A stretch of DNA of 64,000 nt from Wyeomyia smithii. Lineage: Eukaryota; Arthropoda; Insecta; Diptera; Culicidae. Below, piece by piece: positions 33,358 to 43,893 of the stretch (positions are counted from its first letter, which is position 1; each line of letters begins with the position of its first letter). The position numbers and the translations under genes are program-made. Location of the stretch: NCBI RefSeq assembly GCF_029784165.1, contig NC_073695.1, positions 214,468,396-214,532,395 of the forward strand, read 5' to 3'. A model generated the notes under the pieces. The model worked only from the letters and a program-made list of their open reading frames with translations, was not told where the DNA came from and made no database searches.

Positions 33358-34387
33358 GAGCGCAAATTTGGCTACGGGACCTAAGCTGGCTACGCAATCC
33401 GTAATAAACCCTATTCGCCGCCGCAATCCGCCTCTTCACCTCGCGGCTTACCTCGTTGTCACATATCACGAGAGTACCAAGATAAATAAATTCGTCGACC
33501 ACTTCGAAAGTATCCCCATCCATCTCCACCGCAGCACCAACACCCGTAGAACTACCACGCTCTCTGCCAGCCACCATGTACTTCGTTTTGGCAGTATTTA
33601 TGGTGAGTCCAATTCTCGCAGCTTCCCTTTTGAGAGCCGTAAAGGCCTCCTCAACTGCTCTACGGTTAACACCAATTATATCAATGTCGTCCGCAAAGCC
33701 CAGCAGCATGTGAGACTTAGTGATGATGGTGCCGCTCTTCTGCACACCTGCCCTTCGTATCGCACCTTCCAAAGCTATGTTGAACAGCAAGTTCGAGAGC
33801 CCGTCACCTTGCTTTAGACCATCTAACGTCACAAACGCGTCCGAAAATTCGCCCGCTGTTCTGACGCATGATGTGAAACCGTCGAGCGTCGCACGTATCA
33901 GTTTAATCAGTTTAGTTGGGAAACCATGTTCTAGCATTATTTGCCACAGCTCGCTGCGTTTCACTGTATCGTACGCCGCTCGAAAGTCTATAAACAGATG
34001 ATGTGTCTGCAGGTTGTGTTCTCGAAACTTGTCGAGGATCTGTCTCAAGGTGAACATCTGGTCCGTTGTAGATCGCCCCACTCGAAAACCGCATTGGTAT
34101 TCTCCAACAAAAGCTTCCTGCAACGGCCTCAGTCGCTGGGACAGGATACGGGAGAGAATTTTGTAAGCGGAATTGAGGAGGGTTATGCCTCGATAATTAC
34201 TACACTCGAGTCTATGTCCCTTCTTGCAGATAGGGCATATGAGTCCTTCCAACCAGTCCGTAGGTAGTTGTTCCTCAGACCATACCCTTAGGATAATCTG
34301 GTGAATTGCACTACACAGCCGTTCGCTCCCAACTTTGAAAAGTTCGGCCGGTAAGCCGTCCTTCCCAACGGCTTTGTTGTTTTTTAG
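33353..34387 (-). pseudogene. RTE LINE ORF2, reverse transcriptase domain
   Basis: Blocks in order on the minus strand: NNKAVGKDGLPAELFK, YRGITLLNSAYKILSRIL, CGFRVGRSTTDQMF, FIDFRAAYDTVKR, GLKQGDGLSNLLFN, the catalytic FADDIDIIG, then FIYLGTLV. GDGLSNLLFN has asparagine where proline is usual (LSP). It is in the same frame as the endonuclease part, separated only by a TAG at 34388-34390 where CAG (glutamine) would be expected. Confidence 0.87.
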
Positions 34388-35975
34388 CTATTTGCAAGCA
34401 TTCTTCACCTCGTTCAATGTTGGTGGGTCCACAGCTTGTCCGTCCTCCCCAATTTCTATCCTGTTCTCCTCGACGACTCTCCTCCCTTCCTCGCCGTTCA
34501 ACACCACTTCGAAATGTTGCTTCCAACGTCTGGCCACTTGCGATTTATTGGTAATCAGGTTCCCCTCTCTGTCATTGCACATGGCAGTTACTGGCATGGT
34601 CCGGTTCCTGATTCCGTTGATCGTTCTATAGAAGCTCCTCGTGTCGTGCCTGGTGAAGCAATTCTCCGCCTCCACGAGGACACGATCGTAGTGCTCACGT
34701 TTCTCACGGCGATGAAGCCTCTTTTCGGCAGCTCTTGTCTCCCGGTATTTCTCCCGCATCTGACGCGTTACACGATTAGCTGCTACTAACGTGTTGGCGT
34801 AGGCTCGATTCTTCTCCTTCGTCACCTCTAGGCACTCAGCATCGAACCACCCACTACGCGTGGTTCCCGTTGTCATGCCTATCACCTCTCGCGCTGTTTC
34901 GCTGACCGCATCATGGATGTGCTTCCACTGCTCGTTCAGGTCCACTCCAGTTGGTTCACAGATCCGTCTATCAACTTTCCGAGTATACTTTGCAGCAACT
35001 CCTTGCGCTGATAACCTCTGGATGTCTAGATGTATCTTCCTCGCCGACCTCGATTTAAATACATTGGACAACCGGGCGCGAATCTTGCCTACCACGAGAT
35101 AGTGATCCGAGTCGATGTTTGGCCCTCGAAAGGACCGCACATCTATGACGTCTGAAAAGTGCCGGCCGTCGATCAGCATGTGGTCGATCTGGGAGCAGGC
35201 CTCTCCATTGGGGTGTCTCCAGGTGTGCTTCCGAATATTCAGACGTGCAAAATGGGTACTACAGATGGCCATTCCCCTGGCCGCGGCGAAGTTCACTAAT
35301 CTCAAGCCGTTGTCGTTGGTGGTAGAGTGAAGGCTTTCCCTACCAATAACGGGGCGAAAGAACTCCTCTCGTCCGACTTGTGCGTTCGTATCTCCGATGA
35401 CGATCTTTCTCGAGGAGCTCATAGAACTCCTCCTTTACGTCATCGGTTTTATCGTTTGTCGGCGCGTACACGTTGATAAGGCTGTAATTGAAGAATCTGC
35501 CCTTGATCCTCAATACGCATAGACGGTCATTAATAGGCCTCCACCTAATCACACGCTTCATTTGGTTTCCAAGTAGTACGAAACCGACGCCCCGTTCCGC
35601 TCTATCGCCGCCACTGTAGTAGATGTGATACTTGAAAGAAGTGCCCGCGGTCGAATCGACCGCCCGGAATTCACGTACCCCGGTTTTAGGCCAACGCACC
35701 TCTTGTATGGCTGCTACCTCCACTTTTGCCTTCCGTAGCTCTCTGGCCAAGATGCCCGCACGTGCCGGTTCGAGCAGAGTCCTAACATGCCAAGTACCAA
35801 GTTTCCAATCGTTGTCCTTTTTCGTTTGCCTAGGTCTATACCGATTGTTCCGATTCGCATCATTCTCTGGATTGTTCGTAGTATGTTTATTTTCATCATG
35901 CTGCCTTACTAGGGCTGCGATGCCTAGTCTCGCGACGGGGCTGCCGTCTTGGGTGTAGCTGGCGAGACACCGCAT
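34388..35975 (-). pseudogene. RTE LINE ORF2, endonuclease domain (two frames)
   Basis: From 35975 the minus strand reads to a frameshift near 35410: LGTWHVRTLLEPARAG, VAAIQEVRWPKTG and FSLINVYAPT-like text. The second frame (35422-34388) continues IVIGDTNAQVGRE, ICSTHFARLNIRKHTWRHPNG, QIDHMLIDGR and IDSDHYLVVGK. Together these are the N, E, D, N and DH blocks of AP-like LINE endonucleases. About 10 residues are lost at the frameshift. The basic linker to the RT follows. Confidence 0.85.
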
Positions 35976-36245
35976 TTCAGAGTTCAGCCGTCCGCTCCGG
36001 ATCAGTCGCTGTTTGAACCGCCCCTGAACTGGGGAACAGACGCTCAGGCAAGCTGCTCTCCAAGGAGAACAACTCCCCCTTCCCTGTCAGCATACAACCA
36101 AGTTCCCACCGGTTCACCGATCTTCCCTTGGTTGCTCGTATCCCAGTCGGTACCACGTGGAGGTAGGGATAGGAGTTGCTGGGCATTATGCTGTGGACCA
36201 CCCTGGGGTCTATTTTATGCCAACTAGTACGGGTGTACTGCTGGT

Positions 36246-36529
36246 ACGCATTGCCCAGCCGTTTACCAACCGAACGCTTCAGTCCAATAAATGTATATTT
36301 ACACTTTGGGTTCTAAAATATTGATGTTATAATTGAAGTATAAAATATGAAGTTTGACTTAATGTTAGTGCTTAAAAAACAGCGAAATAAAAGAAATGAC
36401 TCTCAATTTCGAACAATTTAATCACGAGCGATACATGGAACGTTCAAATAGTACGATACCACATTAAATTATGTTGAGGTCACATATATTGATCAAAGCA
36501 GGTATAGTTTTAAAGAGTCTTTGAATTAC
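36246..36529. other. Short AT-rich spacer
   Basis: Nothing was recognised between the RTE element and the dispersed repeat. Confidence 0.5.
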
Positions 36530-37274
36530 TTTTCTTTCCAAAACTTTTGAGCCACATTGTTATGAAGTTTGTTATTTGTAAGTTTGAGAGATGGCTCGTT
36601 CGTATGACACTAGTTATGTTCAAATAAGTCGTGTAATCTTTTAAATAATAGACTTTCGTCGTTTTATTAACAATTTTATACATTAAGGTTGCTTAAGTTC
36701 GATTACAATCAAATGAAATGGGAACGTATAGGGCAGCCAAATTTTGAAACCACGTGCTCAATCATAATTCATCAGTTAACCCTTAACTAGCCCGTTCATC
36801 TGATATCAAATTTGTTCAAATCGGTTGTGTAGTTTCTGAGAAAATGAAGTTTCGTGATTTTCACATTTCGTTACATCACAGACGAAGTTACAGCCCGATT
36901 ACAGTAAAATTCAATAGGGTGTTATGAGGCAGCTAGACATTTCTATTGACACTAATGTTGTGGAAATCGGGTCAGCCATCTCTGAGAAAAGTGAGTGACT
37001 CCAAGTGGTCTTCGGAATATGTTCCTTTTCATAGCTAGATTTCACATTTTTAAACATAACAAGCAAAGTAAAATTCTGATTGCAAAAGATATCAATAGGT
37101 TCTTATGGGGAAACCAGACCTTCCATTTGACACTGATTTTATGAAAATCGGTTCAGCCATCTCTGAGAAACATGAGTGAGATTAACCAGGTTTCAGAACA
37201 CGTTTCTTTTCATAACTTTTGAACCACATGTCCAATCTGTATAAAATTCAAAAGTTAAGGCTCTTTCGGGTAGC
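36530..37274 (+). repeat. Dispersed long repeat, copy B
   Basis: Colinear with copy A at 7650-8200 and in the same orientation. Shared blocks include CAAATCGGTTGTGTAGTTTC, AAGTTTCGTGATTTTCACAT, GTTATGAGGCAGCTAGAC and CCATCTCTGAGAAA. The similarity stops abruptly at GTAGC (37270-37274). In copy A the same GTAGC at 8191-8195 is followed by CCGTTCATG; here R1-like coding DNA follows. Confidence 0.7.
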
Positions 37275-38640
37275 GACCACTAGTTGGTTTGCTATAGTGC
37301 GTAGACGGCAAGTGACGGGTAGAGCCAACACCTTCGCAGTGCGTGCCTCCTTGCAAAATGGAGAATGCAACGTGCGTGACCAGACGAACAGGATAGAGCG
37401 CCGCGCAGCATTTTGATCTGCAAGTCCGTCACTAATGAGGGCGTTGAAGACAAGCTCGATATGTTATGCGAGATTATCAATACGAATCCGTGGGGTGTAG
37501 CCTACAGGATAGTGATGGCCAAGACCAAAGGAGTGTTGGCACCTGCAGAGCGATCACCAGCGATACTGAAGCGTATCATATAGAAACTCTTTCCGTGCCA
37601 CGAGCTTTTTTAGCCTAAGCCTTCGGCGTCGAGTCTCACGTCCTACGTTCCAGTATCTCAGACATAGACCAGAGATGGTCGGTGAAATTGAGCGACGACA
37701 GCCGTATCGAGGTTGAGGAGGAAGTTAGAGTTACGAATGACGAACTCATCGTGATCGCTAACTCCTTAAAGGTGAGTAAGGCACCGGCACCCGATGGAAT
37801 CCGTTACCTGGTAATCAAGATGGCAATGAAAGTAGCCCCCGGACCAGAGGTGTCTGGTTGACTGTCTTTTCTCGGATAGGTTGAAGCGACTGCTGGACTG
37901 CTGGACACTACGAGGGTATACGAAGTGCACCCCAATCACCACAGGAGTACCGCAAGGTTCCAACCTGTGTCTGGTGTTGTGTAATGTCATGTACGATAGA
38001 GTGTTGAAGCTGAAGGACCCAGCACGGGTTGTGATTGTCGGCTTTGCGGACGACATAACGCTGGAGGTCTACGGCGAGTCGATCGGAGAGGGCAAGTTGA
38101 TCATCGCGCAATGCTTACGCAAAGTCAAGGACTGGGTGCAATCTAGAAAACTGGAGTCAGCGCACTATAAGACGGATGTCACGGTATTGAATAACCATAA
38201 TCGTAGACTACACCATTACCTCAAAGCGACCTTCGAAACCCTTGGTTGACGACAAGCTTATGTTCAAGAGCCACGTCAGCTATGTCTGTAAGAGAAACTC
38301 AGTTAGCTTAGCGATGTATGGTAGCAAGCGGAAACTTCTTGCCAGCGTGGTTTCGTGGTCCAAAGCGCTAGGTACTAATAGTTATCGTGATAAACTGGAT
38401 AGTACCTACAGGCTCATGTGCCTGAGGGTTGTGAGTGCGTATCGTACAGTATCGTACGACGCAATCTGCATCTTGTGCGGTATAATGCCTACCAGCATCG
38501 CCGTTAAGAATCAACGTGACACAAGGGGCATACGTAAGGTCATTCTCGATGTTCAGATGGCAGCGGGAATGGGCCAATACCGCGAAGGGTAGATGGAAGC
38601 ACCGACTTGTCCAGAGACTGATAGCAGTCAGCGACCAGCG
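37275..38640 (+). pseudogene. R1-clade LINE relic (RT and C-terminal parts)
   Basis: Around 37440-37570 the reading LDMLCEIINTNPWGVAYRIVMAK fits the pre-RT linker of R1 elements. EVRVTNDELIVIANSLK and KAPAPDGIRYLVIKMA (37720-37830) open the RT. 37881-38249 carries TTGVPQGSNL..VLCNVMYD and the catalytic FADDITLEVYG. 38242-38592 carries VDDKLMFKSHVSYVC and MCLRVVSAYRTVSYDAICILCGIMP. Many indels and a central deletion are present. No endonuclease and no target duplication were recognised. Confidence 0.75.
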
Positions 38641-38834
38641 AAGATTATATTCAACAGAGAGACCGACAGAGGTCGCGACTCCGTAGTAGGTTCCGTATTC
38701 GTGGAAGGTTCTAGATGAGGACAACCTTTCGGCAGGTGTTGAAGACAATTTGCGAATACTAGCCCAAGGTTGAGTAACGTGTTGACGTATTCGGGATTTG
38801 ACAGTGGGTCGTTAACGATCTGTTGCCATAAAAG

Positions 38835-38945
38835 TAAAAGTAAGTTAGTCTCAGGAATAAACTGTTGATTTACAAACAAAAATTAAGACCAACAATATTG
38901 TATACAGCCCCCATCTGACACAAGTTGTTGTGAATCGGGAAAAAA
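38835..38945 (+). pseudogene. Third Jockey fragment (ORF2 C-terminus)
   Basis: CTCAGGAATAAACTGTTGAT, TTTACAAACAAA..TTCAGACC-like text and CCATCTG.ACAAGTTGTTG match the Jockey element at about 16717-16800 with scattered differences. Only about 110 bp remain, wedged between the R1 and BEL relics. Confidence 0.75.
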
Positions 38946-38946
38946 A

Positions 38947-41480
38947 ATGAAAAGCCGAGCATCACTAGACAGTCTGAGAGAACGAGTCAATGCGGAAAGG
39001 GGCAGGAACGAACCGAGACGACAAAGACGCAACTGGCAGCGCGGAATGGAGTAAGCAAGAAGTTACCAATTTTACAGGAAAGCCGGATGAATGGCTATTG
39101 TTTTTTGGGATGTTTCAAGCGTCCAACGAAGCCTGGTACTCGGATATCGAAAATATTGTACTGCTACAAGAATGTCTTAGAGGTCATTATGATGATGATC
39201 CGAGGACAGCTACCTCTACCAAAATCAGTCCTAAAAGTTATCGGAAACTTCGCCAGTTTTATGCTCGACCAGAACAACTTTTGCAGAGCCATCTGGAGAA
39301 AGTTTACAAGCTGAAACCCCGATTGTAACTGTGAAATCACTTGGAGACAGCAACTAAACAGCACTTAGTGAACCCGTTGCTCATTCAAGAGTTAGTTGAT
39401 AAGCTACCAGACAACGACAAGCGTGAATGGGTACACTTCATGCGAGGAAAAAATGTAACGCTCCGGACATTCATCAATTTCCTTTCCAAGACAGTTTAGG
39501 AAGCCTGCGAAGCGAACGTCAGTGAAGAGTTCAAATCGGTAGGAGTAGCCTACATCGAGAGCCAAGCGGGCAAGCCGAAGGAGAAGGGAGCGTTGTACAA
39601 CCACAGCGAAGCCGATAATCAAGCCTGTAGTGATGATAGAAGAAATCTGAAACGGTGCAAGGTGTGTCAGCGCATAGATCACCAGTTGCGGTATTGCCAG
39701 AACTTCAAAAACCTGTCGTACGCTGATCGAATGAAAGTTGTCGACCATTGGAAGCTATGCGGCGTATGTCTAAACGAACACGGATTGGCACCATGTAAGT
39801 TCAAGTTGAAATGTAACGTCGGGGACTGCAGACAGCCACAAACCCAACTTCTCCATTGAAGGTGCTGTTTGGAATCAGCGCGCACAGCGGAACGAACAAC
39901 GTCACACTGTTTTGGATGATCCTGGATGGTCTTCACTGTGGAGAAAAGTCCATCACTGTGCTAGCCTTTCTGAACAAAGGAGCGTCGGTGACTCTGGTGG
40001 AGAATTGCTTGGCGAAGCGCTTGGACGTCAACGAAATTCGGCAGAAGCTGACGATCCAGTAGAAGGCCGACATTGCAAGAGACGGATCAAACGGATGAAC
40101 CTGTGGGTGTCAGGCGGGTGAAGAAATGCTTTTATAGACAGGCCGCACCGTCGAAAGGTGGATGCTTCCTCAACAAGCATCAAACGCAGAGGATCTCGCG
40201 CGGCAATTCTAGCACATGCGAGGTCTGCCTGTTGCTTTATACAACGGACGACTGAAGATGTTGATAGGATTAAAAACATACATTCATTGGCCCCGGTTGA
40301 AGCCAAGATCGAAGCAGTGGTACACCCGATAGCTGTGCGCTGCAAAAAGCAAACGCCGTAGATACGGGTGGCGATTTTCTGGGATTCCATTATGAGTTAT
40401 CCAACAACGATCTTCACAAGCTGTTGAAAATTCACTACGCACTGGAAGAGACGGTAATTAGCATGCCGCTGGAGAGACTATGAAACGAATCGGTGCCCGC
40501 TTCGAAATGGACCTGTTATGAAAAACAGATGTTCCCAAGTTCTCAGACAGCTAGTTACAGAAGAACCCTGAGCTTCACACAAACGTTTGTGTACGAGTAT
40601 CAGGTCAAAGGCTATACTCATCCTGCCACCCCCGAGGGACTTAGTGCCGTTGAACCTGGTAAAGTATGGTACCTGCCCCTGAATGTCGTACTTAACCCTA
40701 AGAAATCAGGGAAATCACGTCTCATATGGAATGCGGCGGCTATGGTTGAGGACGTCTCCCTTAATTAACAGCTGCTGTCGCTGTTGTTTGTAATCGCTGG
40801 ATTCCGAGAAAAAAGAATAGCTGTCGGTGGTGATCACCGCGAGATATTCACCCAGGTGAAAATTGCCGCATGGGATCGAAGATTCGAACAGTTTCTCTTC
40901 CGGAAAGATTCCAACAAATATCCGCGCATGTACATCATGGACGTTGCCATATTCGGTTCAACTAGCTCTCCATATTTGGCGTAGTACGTCAAGAACCTCA
41001 ACGTTCAAAACTAAGCAGGACAGTACACTAATGCAGCAGCGGCGATTTTAAAGCGTCATTATGTCCACTGTTATTTCGACAGCGGCGACACCGTAGAGGA
41101 GGCAATCAAGCATGCGAAGGAAGTTAACTGGGTTTCGAATTCGCACGAAGTGCTCCAGAACCTTGGCGAGCAGAAACCAGTTTCCGCTGTTCACATCACC
41201 GAAGACAAAGCTACATCACACGAACGCGTGCTTGGCCTGATCTGGGACCCCGAACTAAATAAGTTCTCATTCCCCACGCATCACCGGCAAGAACTTCTAC
41301 CGTATCTCAGCGGAGAAATGCGGTCAACGAAACGGTTAAGTGTTATCTTTGACCCGCTGGGCTGACTCTCGCCGTTTACGATCCACGGGAGGATCATCGT
41401 GCAGCACCTATGGCGTAGTGGTTGTGACTGGGATGAAACAATTAATGACGAAACGCGAAAAATTGATATTTCAAACTAGA
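38947..41480 (+). pseudogene. BEL/Pao LTR-retrotransposon relic (gag-pol)
   Basis: The gag part starts at ATG 38947 (MKSRASLDSLRERVNAERG). It contains the BEL-type FTGKPDEWLLFFGMFQ and IQELVDKLPDNDKREW blocks, and zinc knuckles near 39650-39840 (CKVCQRIDHQLRYC, LCGVCLNEHG). A protease-like ASVTLVE follows near 39990. RT fragments include GYTHPAT, VWYLPLNVVLNPKKSGKSR (40660-40730) and FDSGDTVEEAIKHAKEV (41080-41130). Then come ERVLGLIWDPELNKFSF and a LSVIFDPLG..SPFTIHG block. Frames shift repeatedly. No LTRs or integrase were seen, so it is internally and terminally deleted. Confidence 0.82.
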
Positions 41481-41767
41481 ATCATGTCAGGCTAATGAAA
41501 CAAAACAACATATTATAAAACTTCATATTCGAAAGCCACTATATACATTTTCTACTAAGAACAATTCGACAGTTTTTTGAAATAATAAAGGTTGATATAA
41601 ATTGTGCACTGCATGCACTAACATTTTACGCAACCTTTAATTGTATGGCTTGACATTTCTTAATAAGTCTCGATTGAATGATTTGTTTTTTTTTTTAAAT
41701 CCTCGATTGGCAAGTGTTATCACTGTTTGTTTTGCTCTGTTGATGTTTTTACGCTCTTTTTATAGTT
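41481..41767. other. Spacer downstream of the protease locus
   Basis: AT-rich DNA between the BEL relic and the 3' end of the minus-strand protease locus, with no coding signal. Confidence 0.5.
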
Positions 41768-41773
41768 TTTATT
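41768..41773 (-). promoter_or_regulatory. Poly(A) signal of the protease locus
   Basis: AATAAA on the minus strand lies about 15 bp after the stop codon of the last protease exon. Confidence 0.5.
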
Positions 41774-41788
41774 CGAGATAATTCCATA

Positions 41789-41980
41789 TCACGGTGGAAA
41801 CAATATTCCTTCGTAGGGGCGATCTAGAACAACACTTTCGATCCAGTCTATGTGAGGATAAATTCTGGTTCCAATCAAATCGTCATTGCATCCTGCACTT
41901 AGACTCGATATCACACCCGTGATATAGCAAGTTATATGAGGGTTATTCATAAGGATTGCAATTGGTTCTCCGTAATTCAA
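41789..41980 (-). CDS. Protease-homologue domain 2, last exon
   Basis: The acceptor TATTTTCAG precedes 41980. The exon encodes LNYGEPIAILMNNPH, then ITCYITGVISS and PHIDWIESVVL, ending at TGA. The position that should read GDSGGP reads YGEPIA, so the nucleophilic serine is absent and this domain cannot be a peptidase. It joins in phase to the preceding exon after codon AAG. PHIDWIES matches the usual C-terminal helix of trypsin folds. Confidence 0.75.
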   Translation of the reverse strand: MNYGEPIAILMNNPHITCYITGVISSLSAGCNDDLIGTRIYPHIDWIESVVLDRPYEGILFPP

Positions 41981-42179
41981 CTGAAAATATACAGTGTTTT
42001 CACGAACTTTTACTTTAATTCTATCACTTCTTGCACTCGCGTTAGCAGATACGTATTTCGGCTTCTACTTGACTATCCACTGGAACTATGGAGAAGATTT
42101 CGTATCGAAAGCGGAACACGTATCTGCTTAAATGTCGAAGAATTGAAGGTGACGAGTATTATTTGGTTTTAATTCTTAC

Positions 42180-42754
42180 CTTGCAAACTGAGGGAATTAG
42201 TGAAATGTTATTGCTGGCACAGAGAAGATTTTGTCGCTGCTGCAGTGGATCTATGCATCGTCCATTGTTAGTTATGTCTGCTTCAATGTTTATTTGCCCC
42301 TGTGAATTTTCTCTTGCACTGTCATATAGTTCAAACTCTTTATTGTAGGCTGAGAAATAGATTTGATTATGCTCCCCGTTGATCTCAGACTCTCGCCAGA
42401 GGCAAGCTGGCAGTATGTTTTCTTTGGCTATCAGATACATAGCAAGTTTGACTAAGGCAATGTCGTTTTGCGGTTCGCCTCCGTTGCTGTAAGCTGGATG
42501 AACGTGAAGGTCTTGAATGGGTACCTTCTCGTCACTCAGTGATGACTCGATGTAACCGGGTGAGGGTTTTTTACTGACACAAGAAGCAGATGTGATGGCA
42601 AACCGATAATCGATAAGGGTAGCTCCACAATGGTATTGAAAATAGATTTTTTCAAACCACCGAATGGAAACCCTATGAACTGGATAAAAGGAAGGAGAAC
42701 TTATGCCAATCGGAACCTGTTCCCTGTTAATGCACATTGATTTTCGCAGGCAGT
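42180..42754 (-). CDS. Protease-homologue domain 2, main exon
   Basis: The exon starts after TTAAAG at 42755 (phase 1, completing GDC) and ends at the donor AAG|GTAAGA. It encodes DCLRKSMCINREQVPIG, then a trypsin fold: YHCGATLIDYRFAITSASCV, QDLHVHPAY, NDIALVKL and NILPACL. The catalytic histidine block TAAHC is TSASC here. The aspartate of NDIALVKL is kept. It is therefore a serine protease homologue, as in immune CLIP cascades, where such proteins act as cofactors. The frame is intact over about 190 codons. Confidence 0.78.
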
Positions 42755-42821
42755 CTTTAATGACATTTCGAAAGTTAGTTTTTAAGAAATAATATAAAAT
42801 AAACATGTTCTAAGCATTTAC

Positions 42822-43005
42822 CCATATATCCAAAAGTTTGTTTTGTTTCATTTTCTAACCAACGACGATAGGAAGCCACCCGAGTGTACACTCCAACAGA
42901 TCCTTTGGCACATGGAGTTCCAAATGAGACGACACCTACTATCAATGGAATTAGTGTTCCGTGTACATCGAGCCTTTCGGTCTGTATCGGTCCACCGGAG
43001 TCTCC
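42822..43005 (-). CDS. Protease domain 1, active-serine exon
   Basis: This 184-nt exon lies between the acceptor ATCATAG and the donor ATGG|GTAAATG. It encodes GDSGGPIQTERL, then LIPLIVGVVSFGTPCAKG and VGVYTRVASYRRWLENET. The catalytic serine, the VSFG substrate-pocket strand and the C-terminal helix are all canonical. Its phase leads correctly into the domain 2 exon through a 67-bp intron. Confidence 0.8.
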
Positions 43006-43049
43006 CTATGATTGAATATTATATGTATGAGTATGAGAATTGTGATCTG

Positions 43050-43119
43050 CTGCGCTAAATCGTCATCAGCTGCGCTGTTAACGTCAGTATCCCCGAGGCG
43101 AACAGTATCCGGTTTCTTC
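43050..43119 (-). pseudogene. Protease domain 1, truncated middle exon
   Basis: After CTTACAG, KKPDTVRLGDTDVNSAADDD and LAQQITI correspond to the stretch following the active-site histidine in CLIP-type proteases. The next 45 bp run directly into the acceptor of the serine exon. There is no donor, and no codons for the catalytic aspartate region (DIALI). That part appears deleted. Confidence 0.65.
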
Positions 43120-43489
43120 CTGTAAGAAGACGTCAGTACTAAGAATAGAAATTTATACTCAATCATAAAACGTTTGAGCATTGGTTTCACCCTTTGTAAA
43201 AAGCACAGTGTGCTGCTCTTAATATTGTGCATTTAAATAAAAATTATCAAAATGTCGCTGATAAACTGGCAGTCAGGCTTACTTCCGATGTTTATTTTTG
43301 GTGTTCTCGCAACACTGCAACCATCTCAGCCGGCCCTGCGCTGTCAGTCCAGTTTATAAAAACAAATACATTGAAATCATTCCGTAGTTCTTGTTGTGTG
43401 AACACGCAGTTGTTCTATGTGTTTGTAAAGTCGGAAGAAAGTTCGGAAGTCGGAAGTCTGACTTCCGAACTTTAATTTAGTGCTGGCGC

Positions 43490-43569
43490 CACAATACAAA
43501 GCGTGCAGTTGTCAGAGTTCCTCCACATGCATATGTAACACCTTCTTCTGTTGTCCACCCAATAGCTAC
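43490..43569 (-). pseudogene. Protease domain 1, broken histidine exon
   Basis: VAIGWTTEEGVTYACGGTLT followed by TARFVL is the start of a trypsin fold. The expected TAAHC does not follow; the reading goes to WRQH and a stop. About 260 bp of unrelated DNA (43230-43490), including an AAAGTTCGGAAGTC inverted pair, lies where the exon should continue, so insertion or rearrangement is likely. Confidence 0.6.
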
Positions 43570-43621
43570 CTACCAGAAATCAATCAGCATTAAAAGTCAA
43601 AATAAGTTACCAAAATTATAC

Positions 43622-43712
43622 CGTATGTGGAAATTCTTCCCGGACAGCTCGGGCCCACCGAATACAGTTGCACCATTGATTCTGAATTTAGAGTAGAAAC
43701 GATTCGGACAGT
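43622..43712 (-). CDS. Protease domain 1, exon 2 (pro-region to activation site)
   Basis: The exon encodes CPNRFYSKFRINGATVFGG and PELSGKNF. FGG stands at the activation site, where R-(I/V)(V/I)GG is usual. The donor at 43621-43620 puts the next exon out of frame. An alternative donor 12 bp downstream with an acceptor 4 bp later would keep the frame using a 45-bp intron, so this junction alone does not prove decay. Confidence 0.6.
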
Positions 43713-43766
43713 CTGCAATGCTTTCAAATTTAACTAATTTGTTACTTTATAACAACAGTGAATTAC

Positions 43767-43893
43767 CTGCTAACGTTTGTCGACTATAATAATCGTCGGG
43801 TGGTGTAGAGGTGAAATATTTGGGCTTTTCATGTTGATCTTGCGATCTTAAAAAAACTGTTAGTAGTGCAAAAAACAAACCTAATGATTGCAT
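43767..43893 (-). CDS. Protease locus exon 1 (signal peptide)
   Basis: The exon starts at ATG 43893 and runs to a GCAG|GTAATT donor. It encodes MQSLGLFFALLTVFLRSQDQ and a hydrophilic stretch with TSTPPDDYYS. The first 15-18 residues form a good signal peptide, which places the product in haemolymph or another extracellular space. A 54-bp intron with a TTGCAG acceptor leads to exon 2. Confidence 0.65.

Larger units (their letters stand above)
32931..36245 (-). mobile_element. RTE-clade non-LTR retrotransposon
   Basis: This minus-strand LINE contains an endonuclease, a reverse transcriptase and a C-terminal RWAGHVARM-like domain, and it lacks RNase H. The endonuclease is of the kind often mis-annotated in insects as craniofacial development protein 2. 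The order and motifs fit the RTE clade. Ends are estimated from where recognisable coding text stops; no target duplication was found. One nonsense mutation and two frameshifts make it inactive. Base composition is clearly more GC-rich than the flanks. Confidence 0.85.
41789..43893 (-). pseudogene. Two-domain trypsin-like serine protease / protease homologue locus, probably decayed
   Basis: Minus-strand exons are recognisable in order. They are signal peptide (43893-43767), domain 1 start (43712-43622 and 43569-about 43490), a partial domain 1 exon (43119-about 43050), the domain 1 active-serine exon (43005-42822), most of domain 2 (42754-42180) and the domain 2 end (41980-41789). Introns of 50-200 bp have GT-AG borders at most junctions. 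Tandem trypsin domains with an inactive second one are known among insect CLIP-type and related haemolymph proteases. Domain 1 lacks its histidine segment and its Asp102 segment, so I favour a pseudogene. A misassembled or allelically damaged gene is possible. Confidence 0.62.

Noticed and set aside
33368..35958. Multiple plus-strand frames over the RTE element
   Set aside because: They are shadows of the minus-strand ORF2, which carries the endonuclease and RT motifs in order.
38630..38690. Second RTE fragment (GCGACCAGCGAAGATTATAT resembles RTE C-terminal coding)
   Set aside because: The match is short and could equally be the tail of the R1 relic; it is not strong enough to annotate separately.
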